From: Deltaproteobacteria bacterium
GTDB taxonomy: Bacteria > Desulfobacterota > Desulfobacteria > Desulfobacterales > SURF-7
Reading direction: 5' to 3'
Assembly: GCA_019307665.1 (NCBI GenBank)
Contig: JAFDJC010000001.1
Coordinates: 1 to 45,772, forward strand
Length of the DNA: 45,772 bases
A model generated the notes under the pieces. The model did no database searches. It was given only the letters and a program-made list of their open reading frames with translations, and was not told the DNA's origin. Shown here piece by piece: positions 16,355 through 25,512 of the stretch (within the stretch, counting starts at the first letter, position 1; the number at the start of each line of letters is the position of its first letter). The position numbers and the translations under genes are program-made.

Positions 16355-16423
16355 GTCACTCCGGCGAAAGTCGGAGTCCAGAAGCTATTGAAATGACTGG
16401 ATCCCGGCTTTCGCCGGGACGAC
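16355..16423. repeat. Dispersed REP-like inverted repeat
   Basis: Arms 16355-16381 and 16397-16423 are inverted copies of a GTCACTCCGGCGAAAG...TCCAG unit, matching at 21 of 27 positions; all six differences are transitions. The sequence is of the kind seen as short dispersed repeats (CCGGCGAAAGCCGGAATCCAG) in several proteobacterial genomes. Long T runs follow on the plus strand (16430-16451), so it may also end transcription of the ATP-grasp gene. Confidence 0.75.
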
Positions 16424-16465
16424 TACAAATATTTTTTTGTTTTTTTTTTTGAGAGAGCATCTATT

Positions 16466-18457
16466 TTAGGATTTCTCATCGGCTGATTGGTGGCTCAAGA
16501 CATCCCTGATAATTTTGGCCATATCACTATGTGAATAAGGTTTGGATACATATTCCCGTATACCCAGTGCCTTAGCTTTTTCCGGGGTAACTGTTTCATG
16601 ATATCCGGTACATAAAACAATCGGAATGTCAGGCTGCATTTCAAGAAGTTTGGTGGAAAGTTCCACGCCTGTCATTCCCGGCATGGTCATATCTGTAATC
16701 ACCAGGTCAACTCCCCCGGATTCCTGCTTAAAGATATCCAAGGCTTCTACGCCTGAAGAGACCGCCGTCACTTTATAACCCATCCATTTCAGCATTCTGC
16801 CGCCTGCATCACGTAAAGCTTCCTCATCATCAACAAACAGAATTTGATTGTTTCTGTCGGCAAGCGGTGAATTGCTCTCCATCTCTTCAGGCTTGTCATC
16901 TTCTTCAACCGTCGGGAAAAAAATGTTAAATTCGGTTCCTTTTCCCGGTGTACTATCCATTTTCATAGCCCCCTCATGATTTTCAACAATCCCATGGACA
17001 ACCGACAACCCGAGTCCTGTACCCTCCCCCGTGTTTTTAGTTGTAAAAAAAGGATCAAAAATCCGTTGCTGCAAATCTAAAGTAATGCCGTGGCCTGTAT
17101 CTATCACCGTCAGTTTAATAAAATTTCCGGGTCGCAGATTTAATTTTTCAGCCTTGGAATCGTCCAAAGTAACATTTTTCAGGCAGATTTCCAGTATGCC
17201 CCCCTTTTCGCTCATGGCATGCACTGAATTCGTAGAAAGATTGAGTAAAAGTTGCTGTATCTGTGTAGGATTAGCAAGAATCAAACCTGAATCGTCTGAA
17301 GCTTCCAGATGAATAAGTATAGTTGAAGGGAACATGGCCCGCATCATCTTAGCGGTCTCTTTGATAATAGAACTAATATTCAAAGGCCGTTTGTCCACCT
17401 CAGAATTCCTGCTGAATGTCAGTATCTGTTCAACCAGATCTTTGGCACGATGGCTGGCCTGCAAAATCTGCCCCAGCGAATAATTGACTTCGCTTCCTTC
17501 TTCCGATTCATCCAGCGCAAGTTCAGAATTAAGCATTATAGACCCAAGAATATTATTAAAGTCGTGGGCTATTCCTCCTGCCAGTGTTCCAATTGCTTCC
17601 ATCTTCTGAGCATTTTTAAGCCTGGCTTCAAGCATATCCTGAGATGTCATGTCTCTTAAAAAGGTAAGTACCGCCGGTCTCTTCCTCCATGTAACAAGAA
17701 CCTCCTTTGCCTGAAACAGTAATATATTCCCATTTTTACTCTCAGCTTTAAATGAAAAAAGGTCTTCAACTTTCTTTCCGTTAAGTATCGCTGAATAAGC
17801 ATCTATCATCCTGTCTTGATAATCAGGCCTTATAAATTCTATGAATGGGCAGTTTGTAAGCTCATCTTTCGAATATTCGATGAGCGCTAAAAATTGAGGA
17901 TTTGCATATTTAATTATGCCATCCTGAACAATAAGAATTCCTTCTGTTGCATTCTCCACAAGCAGTCTGTATTCTTTCTCGGACTGAAGCAAGGCGTCTT
18001 CGGTAATCTTGCGCCTTGAAATATCTCTTACAATGCCCTTGAATCCTGAAGGTTTGTCATTCCCATCAAAAATTAAAGATATCGATCCTTCCACAAATAA
18101 CTTTTTTCCCTGCTTCTGGATGATTTCAAATTCAAGTCCTTTTACGGATTCTTCTGTGGTATAAACACGGTTAAAAGCTTTTAAAACAGTTTTAGCACTT
18201 TCACGGGTCATGTATTGGCGATTGTTCATGCCGTTCAACTCTTTTCTGAGATATCCCGTCAATTTACACATGGGATCATTGAAGAACGTGAAACTACCAT
18301 TTAAATCGACTTCATAGTACCCATCCTCAAGATCGTTCAGAACGCTTAACAACATCTCCCTTTCCTTCCTGTAATCCACATCGGTTACTTTTTCCATAGG
18401 AACCTGTTTCTGGATTTTGGAAAAGATTTTACCCTTCTGTTTTTCATGCAGTTTCAT
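16466..18457 (-). CDS. Hybrid sensor histidine kinase (PAS-PAS-HK-REC)
   Basis: 663 aa from ATG 18457, preceded by GAAAGG; an upstream in-frame ATG (18517) has no such site. Two PAS domains come first (DGYYEVDLNGSFTFFNDP and EGILIVQDGIIKYANPQF). The dimerisation domain has the phospho-acceptor His in GGIAHDFNNILG. The ATPase domain has LLLNLSTNSVHAM (N box), DTGHGI (G1) and GEGTGLGLSVVHG (G2). The C-terminal receiver has DDEEALRD and the phospho-acceptor in VITDMTMPGM. There are no membrane helices, so it is a cytoplasmic sensor. No response regulator or output gene lies beside it. Confidence 0.93.
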   Translation of the reverse strand: MKLHEKQKGKIFSKIQKQVPMEKVTDVDYRKEREMLLSVLNDLEDGYYEVDLNGSFTFFNDPMCKLTGYLRKELNGMNNRQYMTRESAKTVLKAFNRVYTTEESVKGLEFEIIQKQGKKLFVEGSISLIFDGNDKPSGFKGIVRDISRRKITEDALLQSEKEYRLLVENATEGILIVQDGIIKYANPQFLALIEYSKDELTNCPFIEFIRPDYQDRMIDAYSAILNGKKVEDLFSFKAESKNGNILLFQAKEVLVTWRKRPAVLTFLRDMTSQDMLEARLKNAQKMEAIGTLAGGIAHDFNNILGSIMLNSELALDESEEGSEVNYSLGQILQASHRAKDLVEQILTFSRNSEVDKRPLNISSIIKETAKMMRAMFPSTILIHLEASDDSGLILANPTQIQQLLLNLSTNSVHAMSEKGGILEICLKNVTLDDSKAEKLNLRPGNFIKLTVIDTGHGITLDLQQRIFDPFFTTKNTGEGTGLGLSVVHGIVENHEGAMKMDSTPGKGTEFNIFFPTVEEDDKPEEMESNSPLADRNNQILFVDDEEALRDAGGRMLKWMGYKVTAVSSGVEALDIFKQESGGVDLVITDMTMPGMTGVELSTKLLEMQPDIPIVLCTGYHETVTPEKAKALGIREYVSKPYSHSDMAKIIRDVLSHQSADEKS

Positions 18458-18521
18458 TTTTTGCCTTTCTAAAAAAAATATTAAGATGATGAGCTGAGCC
18501 AGAGTGAGGTGTCGCAAAAAA

Positions 18522-18592
18522 GATTTAACAGAGTTCGAACAATTTTAAATGTCCGCACCATAAAACATAAATTTTGTCCATTCTGTTAAATC
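18522..18592 (-). terminator. Inverted repeat with T run, candidate hicBA terminator
   Basis: Perfect 11-base arms GATTTAACAGA (18522-18532) and TCTGTTAAATC (18582-18592) enclose a 49-base loop. On the minus strand the second arm runs directly into TTTTTT, as expected of a terminator after hicA. The plus strand also has a T7 run a few bases after its right arm. The loop is longer than usual, so a regulatory structure upstream of the sensor kinase is the alternative. Confidence 0.45.
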
Positions 18593-18678
18593 GCATTTTT
18601 TTGTCAAGAGGAATATTAGGGATCACATCCCGTTATGGTGGGGACTAATAAATGTTTCCTGCTTCACAGACTGATAGT

Positions 18679-18867
18679 TTATCCAATCTCATGTATTGAT
18701 AATGCCCTGCAAATTTTTTTCACAAGCCTGTTGGGAATTTCTGTGTGCCTTGGAATAGTTTCGGAATGTCCTGTTTGCGGATTACACCACAAAGAATGAC
18801 TGGAGCCCTCTCGTTTGAGGTAACAGCCATTACGTCTGAGATGTTTCAGAAGATAGTTGCGCTTCAT
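18679..18867 (-). CDS. hicA: HicA-type mRNA interferase toxin
   Basis: 62 aa with the HicA fold signature: LLKHLRRNGCYLKREGSSHS contains the catalytic His in GSSHS, followed by SETIPRHTEIPNRLVKKICR. The double-stranded-RNA-binding-like fold cleaves mRNA. The start overlaps the hicB stop by four bases (18864-18867, ATGA), giving translational coupling. Order hicB-hicA is the less common of the two arrangements. Confidence 0.92.
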   Translation of the reverse strand: MKRNYLLKHLRRNGCYLKREGSSHSLWCNPQTGHSETIPRHTEIPNRLVKKICRALSIHEIG

Positions 18868-19079
18868 TCTATAGCCACTAACTCCGATTGAGCATCATTG
18901 GGAATGGAGCGTAATGTGTCTTGACGGCGGTCTTCGAGAATAAGTTTAATTGCCTCAGACAAATTTAGTATACACGCTTCCTTTGTTTTTCCTTGCCCAT
19001 TCGCACCGGGCAGCTCCGCGCAGTATGCAATATACCAGTCTTCATCTTTTTCTATTATTGCTGTAAATTCATTACGCAT
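18864..19079 (-). CDS. hicB: HicB-type antitoxin
   Basis: 71 aa from ATG 19079, which has GGAGG 11 bases upstream; an upstream ATG at 19097 overlaps that site. The sequence MRNEFTAIIEKDEDWYIAYC followed by AELPGANGQGKTKEACILNL matches the partly degraded RNase-H-like fold of HicB. The protein is short and has no clear DNA-binding C-terminal domain, so autoregulation through HTH or RHH is not evident. It should bind and neutralise HicA. Confidence 0.9.
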   Translation of the reverse strand: MRNEFTAIIEKDEDWYIAYCAELPGANGQGKTKEACILNLSEAIKLILEDRRQDTLRSIPNDAQSELVAIE

Positions 19080-19115
19080 GGTGTCTTTTGCCTCCATATT
19101 TATTCAATGAGTTTT

Positions 19116-19144
19116 ATTAGAACACATTCTTTCACTGAGTGCAA
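19116..19144 (-). promoter_or_regulatory. Candidate hicBA promoter
   Basis: On the minus strand TTGCAC (19139-19144) and TCTAAT (19116-19121) are separated by 17 bases, placing transcription start some 30 bases before the hicB ATG. The -10 matches consensus in five of six positions, the -35 in three. Confidence 0.4.
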
Positions 19145-19198
19145 CGGTACATCGACTGTCTGTTAGTAACAAATAAACTACCGATTATTGGGGGGAAC

Positions 19199-19259
19199 GT
19201 AGTTATAAGTAGAATTTATGCCTGCCCGATAACATCAAGCAGGCACAAGTTATAACTAC
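19199..19259 (-). other. Nested hairpin at the end of the thiolase gene
   Basis: Outer arms GTAGTTATAA (19199-19208) and TTATAACTAC (19250-19259) are perfectly complementary. They enclose inner arms TGCCTGC (19219-19225) and GCAGGCA (19239-19245). The structure overlaps the first base of the thiolase stop codon and lies between the thiolase and hicBA. There is no T run, so a simple Rho-independent terminator is doubtful; it may protect the 3' end of the long upstream transcript. Confidence 0.4.
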
Positions 19260-20509
19260 TACATCAACTCTATTGCACATGCCATAGATATGCCGCCGCC
19301 GCCGCAAAGTGTTGCAAGTCCCAAGGATTTTCCCCGGTTTTTCATGGCATAAATCAGTGTGACCATTACCCTGGCACCGGTGGAGCCGACCGGATGGCCA
19401 AGACCTATACCTGAACCATTTACATTGGTTATCTCCCGGTTTAGGCCAAGTTCCTTTTCACATCCAATATACTGCGCTGCAAATGCTTCGTTTACTTCAA
19501 TTAGTTCAAAATCATCGAGTTTAAACTCACTGTTATCAATCAGGTTATTAACAGCCGGCACAGGAGAAAGCCCCATTACAGATGGATGGCACGCTCCCCT
19601 TGCAACCGCTCTTATTTTTGCGATGGGCGTCAAATTCAACTCTTTTGCTTTCTCTGCGGACATAATGATCATACCCGTGGACCCATCGTTTAGTCCACTG
19701 GAATTTCCTGCAGTCACTTTTCCTGTCTTTGGCACAAAAGCAGCAGGAAGCGACTGAAGTTTTTCAATGGTCATTCCCGGTCTGAAATGCTCGTCCTTAT
19801 CAAAAACAAGGGGCGGTTTTTTTCTTTGTGGAACTTCTATAGGTGTTATTTCATCCTTGAAAGATCCGTCATTGGTTGCTCGTTCCGCTTCATTATGGCT
19901 TCTTAGTGCCACTTCATCCATCTCTTCTCTGCTTATATTGAGATGTTGCGCAATGAATTCGGCTGTATGTCCCATAATATAAGGTTTTCCTTTGAAATAA
20001 CACAGCGGCGGCTCTTCTGCATTGACCGGCCCGTTTTCAGGGTGTGGATCTATATATGTACCACAGTGAAGGGCTCGAATCATTGCATCAACAAGAACCT
20101 GGTCCTGCAGACGGCAACCCCATCTGGCACCGGGAATCGTATAGTCCACTCCCGACATATGTTCAACTCCTCCGGCAAGAATAATATCAGCCATACCAGC
20201 CTGAATCATTGCCATGCCCGATATTGCAGCTTCCATACCGGAAATACAGACACGGTTTATCGTGACTGAGGTAACAGTATCAGGAATGCCGGAAAGAAGT
20301 GCGGCAACACGTGTTACGTTTAAAGAATCCGCGGGTTCGATACAGCATCCGTATCTGATATCATCAATCATTGCCGAATCAATTCCAGCCCGTTTGATCG
20401 CTTCTTTCATGGTTATGCTTGCAATTGTTGCGGCATTCATATCCCGCAATGTTCCGCCGAAAGTACCGATAGCTGTCCGGCACGCTGATACGATTACAAC
20501 TTCTTTCAT
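19259..20509 (-). CDS. Acetyl-CoA C-acetyltransferase (thiolase)
   Basis: 416 aa. The acyl-accepting Cys88 lies in INRVCISGMEA, NEAFAAQ and GSGIGLGHPVGSTGAR supply the catalytic Asn/His region, and the second catalytic cysteine is in LCGGGGIS near the C-terminus. It interconverts two acetyl-CoA and acetoacetyl-CoA or acts in beta-oxidation; direction is unknown. The protein is some 20 residues longer than usual, with an insertion around 150-165 (HCGTYIDPHPENGP). It follows the LolC/E-like gene by 32 bases. The acyl-CoA ligase at 2.2-4.2 kb could feed the same pathway. Confidence 0.92.
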   Translation of the reverse strand: MKEVVIVSACRTAIGTFGGTLRDMNAATIASITMKEAIKRAGIDSAMIDDIRYGCCIEPADSLNVTRVAALLSGIPDTVTSVTINRVCISGMEAAISGMAMIQAGMADIILAGGVEHMSGVDYTIPGARWGCRLQDQVLVDAMIRALHCGTYIDPHPENGPVNAEEPPLCYFKGKPYIMGHTAEFIAQHLNISREEMDEVALRSHNEAERATNDGSFKDEITPIEVPQRKKPPLVFDKDEHFRPGMTIEKLQSLPAAFVPKTGKVTAGNSSGLNDGSTGMIIMSAEKAKELNLTPIAKIRAVARGACHPSVMGLSPVPAVNNLIDNSEFKLDDFELIEVNEAFAAQYIGCEKELGLNREITNVNGSGIGLGHPVGSTGARVMVTLIYAMKNRGKSLGLATLCGGGGISMACAIELM

Positions 20510-20541
20510 TTCTTCATCTCCTTTAGTCCAATGTATTTTGA

Positions 20542-21771
20542 TTAAATTTCCCTAAGCCCTTCTATAGGAACAAGTCTTGATGCCAGACGGGCAGGATAGA
20601 GACTTGCGATAAAACAAATGGCAAATGCAGCCAACGTAATCACAAAAATATCGAACCCTTCTAACCGGACCGGAAGTGTCGTAAAGTAGTACACATCACC
20701 CGGTAATTCAATAAACTGATAGCGCTTTAATACTTCGCATAAGATACAACCAAGGCTGACACCTAAAGCGTTTCCAACCATTCCTATTACCAGGCCTTTC
20801 AGCATAAATATCCGTCGAATATTTTTTTTTGTCGCACCCATCGCCATTAGTATTGCAATGTCTTTTATTCTCTCCATCACCATCATAAAAAGTGATCCGG
20901 CTATGTTCAAAGCAGCGACCAGAATGATCAAAATTAAAATTATAAACATGACGGATTTCTGTAGTTTAAGTGCAGAAAAAATATTTCTGTTCATCTTTAT
21001 CCAGCTTGTTGTCCAATAAGCAGGCTCAAGAGCCGACTCTATCTCTCGGACAACCTGATTCGCTTTTAAAGGCTCAGCCAACTTCACTTCCACTCCGGTA
21101 ACCACGTCGGTCTTGAAGCCAAGAATATGTCTGGCATCATCAAGCCGTATGAGTGCAACCGATTTATCATACTCGTCATAACCGGAGTCCGTAATGTCCG
21201 TCACAATGAAACGCTTCATTGCCGGAATGTGGCCTATTGAAAAATTAAACTCATTGGAAAAGAGCATATATAATAGAGTGTCACCTTTTTTCACCTTGAG
21301 TTCTTCAGCAAGAGATTTGCCGAGAGTAATGAAAGGGATAGCACTGTTTTCATTTTGTTCAGAATGTTGTTTGGGAGAGTGCCCGGCAGTTGCATGTTGC
21401 AAACCTGCTTTAAATTCAGAGCCGACACCCTTTAAAAAAGCTCCGCTCATACCTGAAGCCGAACGCAATACAATTCTTTTATGGATGAACGGTGAAACGG
21501 ATTTGATGCCATTAATATTTTGAATCTGACCGGCTATATTTTCCCAATTAGAAAAAAATCCACTCCGGTGCATGACAATAACATGGGGTTGCGAGCCGAG
21601 TATCCGGGTTCTCAGATCATATTCCGCACCTGTCATTACAGCAATGACAACAATGAGTGTCATTACACCGACGGCCACTCCGGCCACTGACAGAAAAGTT
21701 GTCAGCGATATAAATGCATGCTTCTGCCGGTTAACCAAATATCTGAACCCAGTAAAAAGCTCAAAATACAT
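20542..21771 (-). CDS. LolC/LolE-type lipoprotein-releasing permease
   Basis: 409 aa from ATG 21771, with AGGAAC upstream. There is one N-terminal membrane helix (LTTFLSVAGVAVGVMTLIVV), a large periplasmic domain (MacB/Lol type), then three C-terminal helices with the FtsX-like region around MVMERIKDIAILMAMGATKK. It extracts outer-membrane lipoproteins from the inner membrane, with the ATPase LolD. No lolD gene is in the window, which is unusual because the two are commonly adjacent. It starts one base after the topA stop. Confidence 0.88.
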   Translation of the reverse strand: MYFELFTGFRYLVNRQKHAFISLTTFLSVAGVAVGVMTLIVVIAVMTGAEYDLRTRILGSQPHVIVMHRSGFFSNWENIAGQIQNINGIKSVSPFIHKRIVLRSASGMSGAFLKGVGSEFKAGLQHATAGHSPKQHSEQNENSAIPFITLGKSLAEELKVKKGDTLLYMLFSNEFNFSIGHIPAMKRFIVTDITDSGYDEYDKSVALIRLDDARHILGFKTDVVTGVEVKLAEPLKANQVVREIESALEPAYWTTSWIKMNRNIFSALKLQKSVMFIILILIILVAALNIAGSLFMMVMERIKDIAILMAMGATKKNIRRIFMLKGLVIGMVGNALGVSLGCILCEVLKRYQFIELPGDVYYFTTLPVRLEGFDIFVITLAAFAICFIASLYPARLASRLVPIEGLREI

Positions 21772-21772
21772 T

Positions 21773-24037
21773 CTATTGTTCCTGGAAATCGCACTCTTTA
21801 TTAACACATTTCAGAAAAGTGCCTAGCTTTTTGGTCGTTTTTTCAACAACAAATTCCGCCCCACACTCCGGGCATTCTTTATCAACAGGTTTATCCCATA
21901 AGGCATAGCTGCACTCAGGGTACTTACTGCACCCGTAAAACACTTTTCCTCTTTTTGATTTTCTTTCAACAAGCTCACCGCCGCATCCGTCTTCAGGACA
22001 TTTGACGCCTGTTGTTTTACCGTTACCGCCGTTAACAGATCTTGTGTTTTTACATTCAGGATACCCTGAACATGCCAGAAACTGTCCATACCGGCCGTGC
22101 TTTACCATCATCGGCTTGCCGCACTTTTCACACTCCTCGCCCTCTGCAATTTCCTGAGATGGCTCCACAGGTTGTATATTACCTTTTTCGTCCCTTGTGA
22201 AATCTCTAGAATATGTGCAATCAGGATATCCGTCACATGATAAAAATGGACCGTTTTTGCCTACCTTGACACGGGCCTCTTTACCACAATCCGGACAGTC
22301 AAGGCCTGTGGGGAAACCCACGCCCCTGACGCTGATCATGCCTTCTTTTGCAAAATCAAGTTTGTCGCTGAAAGGCTTGTAAAACCTACTTAATACATCA
22401 ATAAAATCCTGTTCCGCTGCTTCAATTTTATCCAGATCTTCTTCAAGTTTGGCTGTAAATTCAACATCAAAAATATCCGGGAAGCTTGCAACCAGAAGAT
22501 CGTTTACAATAAACCCGAGTTCATTCGGTCTGAAATAACGGTTAACCATGTCAACATAACCCTTGTCTCTTATGGTGCCAAGAATATTGGCATATGTACT
22601 TGGCCGACCGATTCCGTTTTCTTCCAGTTCCTTCACAAGTGAAGCCTCGGAAAACCTTGGAGGAGGCTGGGTAAAATGCTGTTTTGGATCAAGTTTGATA
22701 AGTTTCAGGGCATCTCCTTCTGAAAATTCAGGAAGCATCTGTTTCCCCTTGCCCTCCTGCTCAGCAGTATCTGCAGACATATAAAGAGTCATAAAGCCTG
22801 GAAACTTAACAGTAGAACCGCTTACATTAAAGGTGAAAGCACCGGCACCTATGGAAACCGTTTTCTGGTCTATAAGCGCCTGAGTCATCTGGGAGGCAAG
22901 AAAACGCTTCCATATCAACGTATAAAGATCAAGCTGATCTTTTGAAAGGTGAGGCGCCAACTTTTCAGGCGTATTATAAACCGATGTCGGCCTAATCGCT
23001 TCATGGGCATCCTGAGCCTTATTTTTATTCTTAAAAGCCCTGGGTTTGTTAATGACATATTGTTTCCCAAATCTTTCATTAATCAGCTTTAACGCTTCTT
23101 GAGCAGCCTCATCTGCTATACGTACTGAATCGGTACGCATGTATGTGATCAACCCCTCAGGTTCAGAGGGTCCCAGATCGACACCTTCATACAGCTGCTG
23201 TGCGACCATCATGGTCTTTTTTGCCGTAAATCTCAGCTTCCCGATTGATTCCTGCTGAAGCTTGCTTGTGATAAACGGCGGGAGGGGGTTACGCTTGATG
23301 GTTTTTTTCATAACCCTGGTGACTTTGAACTGAACCCCGGACAGGTCGGCAAGAATAGCGTTTGCTGTCTTCTCATCAGGAATCTTTACCTTTTCACCGT
23401 TCTTCTTTACAAGTTTTGCTTCAAACGACGGCGGCGCATTGTCTTCAAGGATGGCGGTAACCGACCAGTACTCTTCAGGTTCAAAGGCCTGAATTGCCCT
23501 TTCTCGCTCACAAATAATTCTGACCGTGACCGACTGCACACGTCCGGCACTCAACCCCCTTTGAACTTTTTCCCAAAGGAGAGGAGAAACCTGATAGCCC
23601 ACAAGGCGATCTAAAATTCTCCTGGCCTGCTGGGCGTCATATTTATCGTGGTCAAGTTCCTTGGGTGACCCAATGGCATCCAATATGCCTTTTTTGGTCA
23701 ACTCATGAAAAAGGATACGATAAAACTGTCGCCCTTTCTTCTTCAATATTTCAGCAGTATGATAGGCAATGGCTTCTCCCTCACGGTCGGGGTCAGGGGC
23801 AAGATAGATATCAGATGCATTGGCTGCAGCCGCCTTTAATGATTTGATTGCTTTTTGCTTGCCCTCGATATTTACATATTTGGGTTTGAATTTATTCTCT
23901 ATGTCAATTCCTACTTCCTTTGGAGGCAGGTCTCTGATATGCCCGTAGGTTGAAGTAACGTTATATTTATTTTCTATGTATTTTTTGATCGTCCTTACTT
24001 TTGTAGGCGATTCTACGATGATCAATGGTTTTGACAC
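21773..24037 (-). CDS. topA: DNA topoisomerase I
   Basis: 754 aa type IA topoisomerase that relaxes negative supercoils. The Toprim domain begins LIIVESPTKVRTIKKY and contains PDPDREGEA (81-89). The nucleophilic Tyr299 is in GLITYMRTDS. The C-terminus carries four cysteine-rich zinc-ribbon modules, starting at DCPDCGKEA, CEKCGKPMM, KCPEDGCGG and ECPECGAEF. The gene starts two bases after the dprA stop, the frequent dprA-topA arrangement. Confidence 0.96.
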   Translation of the reverse strand: MSKPLIIVESPTKVRTIKKYIENKYNVTSTYGHIRDLPPKEVGIDIENKFKPKYVNIEGKQKAIKSLKAAAANASDIYLAPDPDREGEAIAYHTAEILKKKGRQFYRILFHELTKKGILDAIGSPKELDHDKYDAQQARRILDRLVGYQVSPLLWEKVQRGLSAGRVQSVTVRIICERERAIQAFEPEEYWSVTAILEDNAPPSFEAKLVKKNGEKVKIPDEKTANAILADLSGVQFKVTRVMKKTIKRNPLPPFITSKLQQESIGKLRFTAKKTMMVAQQLYEGVDLGPSEPEGLITYMRTDSVRIADEAAQEALKLINERFGKQYVINKPRAFKNKNKAQDAHEAIRPTSVYNTPEKLAPHLSKDQLDLYTLIWKRFLASQMTQALIDQKTVSIGAGAFTFNVSGSTVKFPGFMTLYMSADTAEQEGKGKQMLPEFSEGDALKLIKLDPKQHFTQPPPRFSEASLVKELEENGIGRPSTYANILGTIRDKGYVDMVNRYFRPNELGFIVNDLLVASFPDIFDVEFTAKLEEDLDKIEAAEQDFIDVLSRFYKPFSDKLDFAKEGMISVRGVGFPTGLDCPDCGKEARVKVGKNGPFLSCDGYPDCTYSRDFTRDEKGNIQPVEPSQEIAEGEECEKCGKPMMVKHGRYGQFLACSGYPECKNTRSVNGGNGKTTGVKCPEDGCGGELVERKSKRGKVFYGCSKYPECSYALWDKPVDKECPECGAEFVVEKTTKKLGTFLKCVNKECDFQEQ

Positions 24038-24039
24038 TA

Positions 24040-25149
24040 TTATTCCCCTCTTACTGAAAAAAATTTACCAGGAGACTGATCAACAATCCCTTTGAGTTCA
24101 AGCTGCAAAAGGAGTCCGGACAATTTTCCCGCCTCCAGCCCTATTTTACGTACAAGTGAATCAATATGCATCGGGTAAGACTCCAGTGCTGTAAAAACTA
24201 TTTCTTCATCAGGTTCAAGAGCACATTTAAAGCTTTTAACCCCGTTATTCCCGACATTTTTACGACTTTCATTCTCTATTAAAAAATGAGGGAGCTCCTC
24301 TATTACATCGTCAACGTTTTCCACAAGTTTTGCCCCCTGCTTCAGCAAAGAATGCGTCCCCACGCTTTTTGCTGACTTGATACTTCCCGGCACTGCAAAA
24401 ACCTCTTTTCCCTGCTCAGCGGCAAGTCTCGCGGTAATCAGAGCACCGCTTCTTTTTGCCGCCTCCACAACAACAGTCCCGAGGGACATACCACAAATTA
24501 TCCTATTACGTAAGGGAAAATTTCGTGCATCCGGTCTCATCATCATCGGAAATTCGGAAATCACTGCCCCATTTTCCGATATTTCATGAAAAAGTTTTTC
24601 ATTTTCAGCAGGATATATCCTGGCAAGACCGCTTCCGAGCACAGCTATGGTCTTTCCTCCGGCTGCCAGGGCACCTTTGTGAGCTGCAGTATCTATCCCC
24701 TTTGCCATGCCGCTGACAACCCATAGTTGCCGGGAAGCAAGTTCTTTGCTCAACTGCATGGCTGTTGAAATACCGTAGTCGGTAGCTGACCTTGATCCTA
24801 CGACAGCGATACTGTTCATATTGTTATCAAGAAAACCGTAAACATAAATAACCGGGGGTGGGTCCGGCAGTTGCAAAAGAAGAGAAGGATAATTATTATC
24901 CGTCATTGTTACAATTTTTATATTTTTTTCTGCTGCGATATCCAGATCTTTTTTTACAAAGGCCGGCAGTTTGCGAGCCCTGACAGCCGCCGCGATACGC
25001 CCGCTAATACCTTCAATCTTCGTTAATTCCGCAGATGATGCAGTGAAAATCTTTTCAGGAGAACCAAAGCGGTCTACTAGTCGTTTAAAGTTATAGTTGC
25101 CCACTCCAGGCGTATGTTTTAAGGTAAACCAAGACAAAAGATCTTTCAT
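24040..25149 (-). CDS. dprA: DNA-processing protein DprA
   Basis: 369 aa from ATG 25149 (a TTG at 25161 in frame is an alternative). An N-terminal SAM/HhH-like part (KIEGISGRIAAAV) is followed by the Rossmann-like domain with GSRSATDYG, SGMAKGIDTAAHKGAL and GSGLARIYP, and RNRIICGMSLGTVVVEA. The C-terminus (EEIVFTALESYPMHIDSLVR) is the winged-helix DML1-like domain. It loads RecA on incoming single strands in transformable species; in others its role is unclear. It lies between the cpoB remnant and topA. Confidence 0.94.
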   Translation of the reverse strand: MKDLLSWFTLKHTPGVGNYNFKRLVDRFGSPEKIFTASSAELTKIEGISGRIAAAVRARKLPAFVKKDLDIAAEKNIKIVTMTDNNYPSLLLQLPDPPPVIYVYGFLDNNMNSIAVVGSRSATDYGISTAMQLSKELASRQLWVVSGMAKGIDTAAHKGALAAGGKTIAVLGSGLARIYPAENEKLFHEISENGAVISEFPMMMRPDARNFPLRNRIICGMSLGTVVVEAAKRSGALITARLAAEQGKEVFAVPGSIKSAKSVGTHSLLKQGAKLVENVDDVIEELPHFLIENESRKNVGNNGVKSFKCALEPDEEIVFTALESYPMHIDSLVRKIGLEAGKLSGLLLQLELKGIVDQSPGKFFSVRGE

Positions 25150-25232
25150 GTGATGTGCCAAGTATATTACAACAACTTATATTTCCGTTTATTTTTCCTT
25201 GAATTGGGCAAGTGATCAGTTTGGGACAGACG

Positions 25233-25512
25233 TTATTTTATCTTCTTTAACATCATCTCAGCCTTGGTTCCGGCAGGGCTAAACGGATAATTCTTTACAA
25301 CTTTTTTAAGATAAATGCGTGCATTCTCCCTGTCACCCACCGACAGATATGCATAGCCCGTTTTCAGCATTGCATCCGGAACCTTGCTGCCATCTTGATA
25401 TTCACCAATTACCCTTTGAAAGGTCGCAATTGCCTTTGAAAAATTTTTCACGGCATCTCTGCATTCCCCTTCCCAGTAAAGAGCATTGTCTGCAAGTTCA
25501 TGGTCAGGGTAT
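25233..25512 (-). pseudogene. CpoB/YbgF C-terminal remnant
   Basis: The frame reads YPDHELADNALYWEGEC, then KAIATFQRVIGEYQDGSKVP and DAMLKTGYAYLSVGDRENAR, the last TPR-like repeats of CpoB/YbgF. In that family they follow a coiled coil and earlier repeats in a ~250-300-aa periplasmic protein. Here nothing of the N-terminal two thirds, no signal peptide and no proper start codon exist. The open frame only continues into the end of secF in another frame (a TTG at 25580). It therefore looks like a 5'-deleted fragment joined to the secF end. Internal starts could make a short TPR peptide, without export. Confidence 0.75.
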
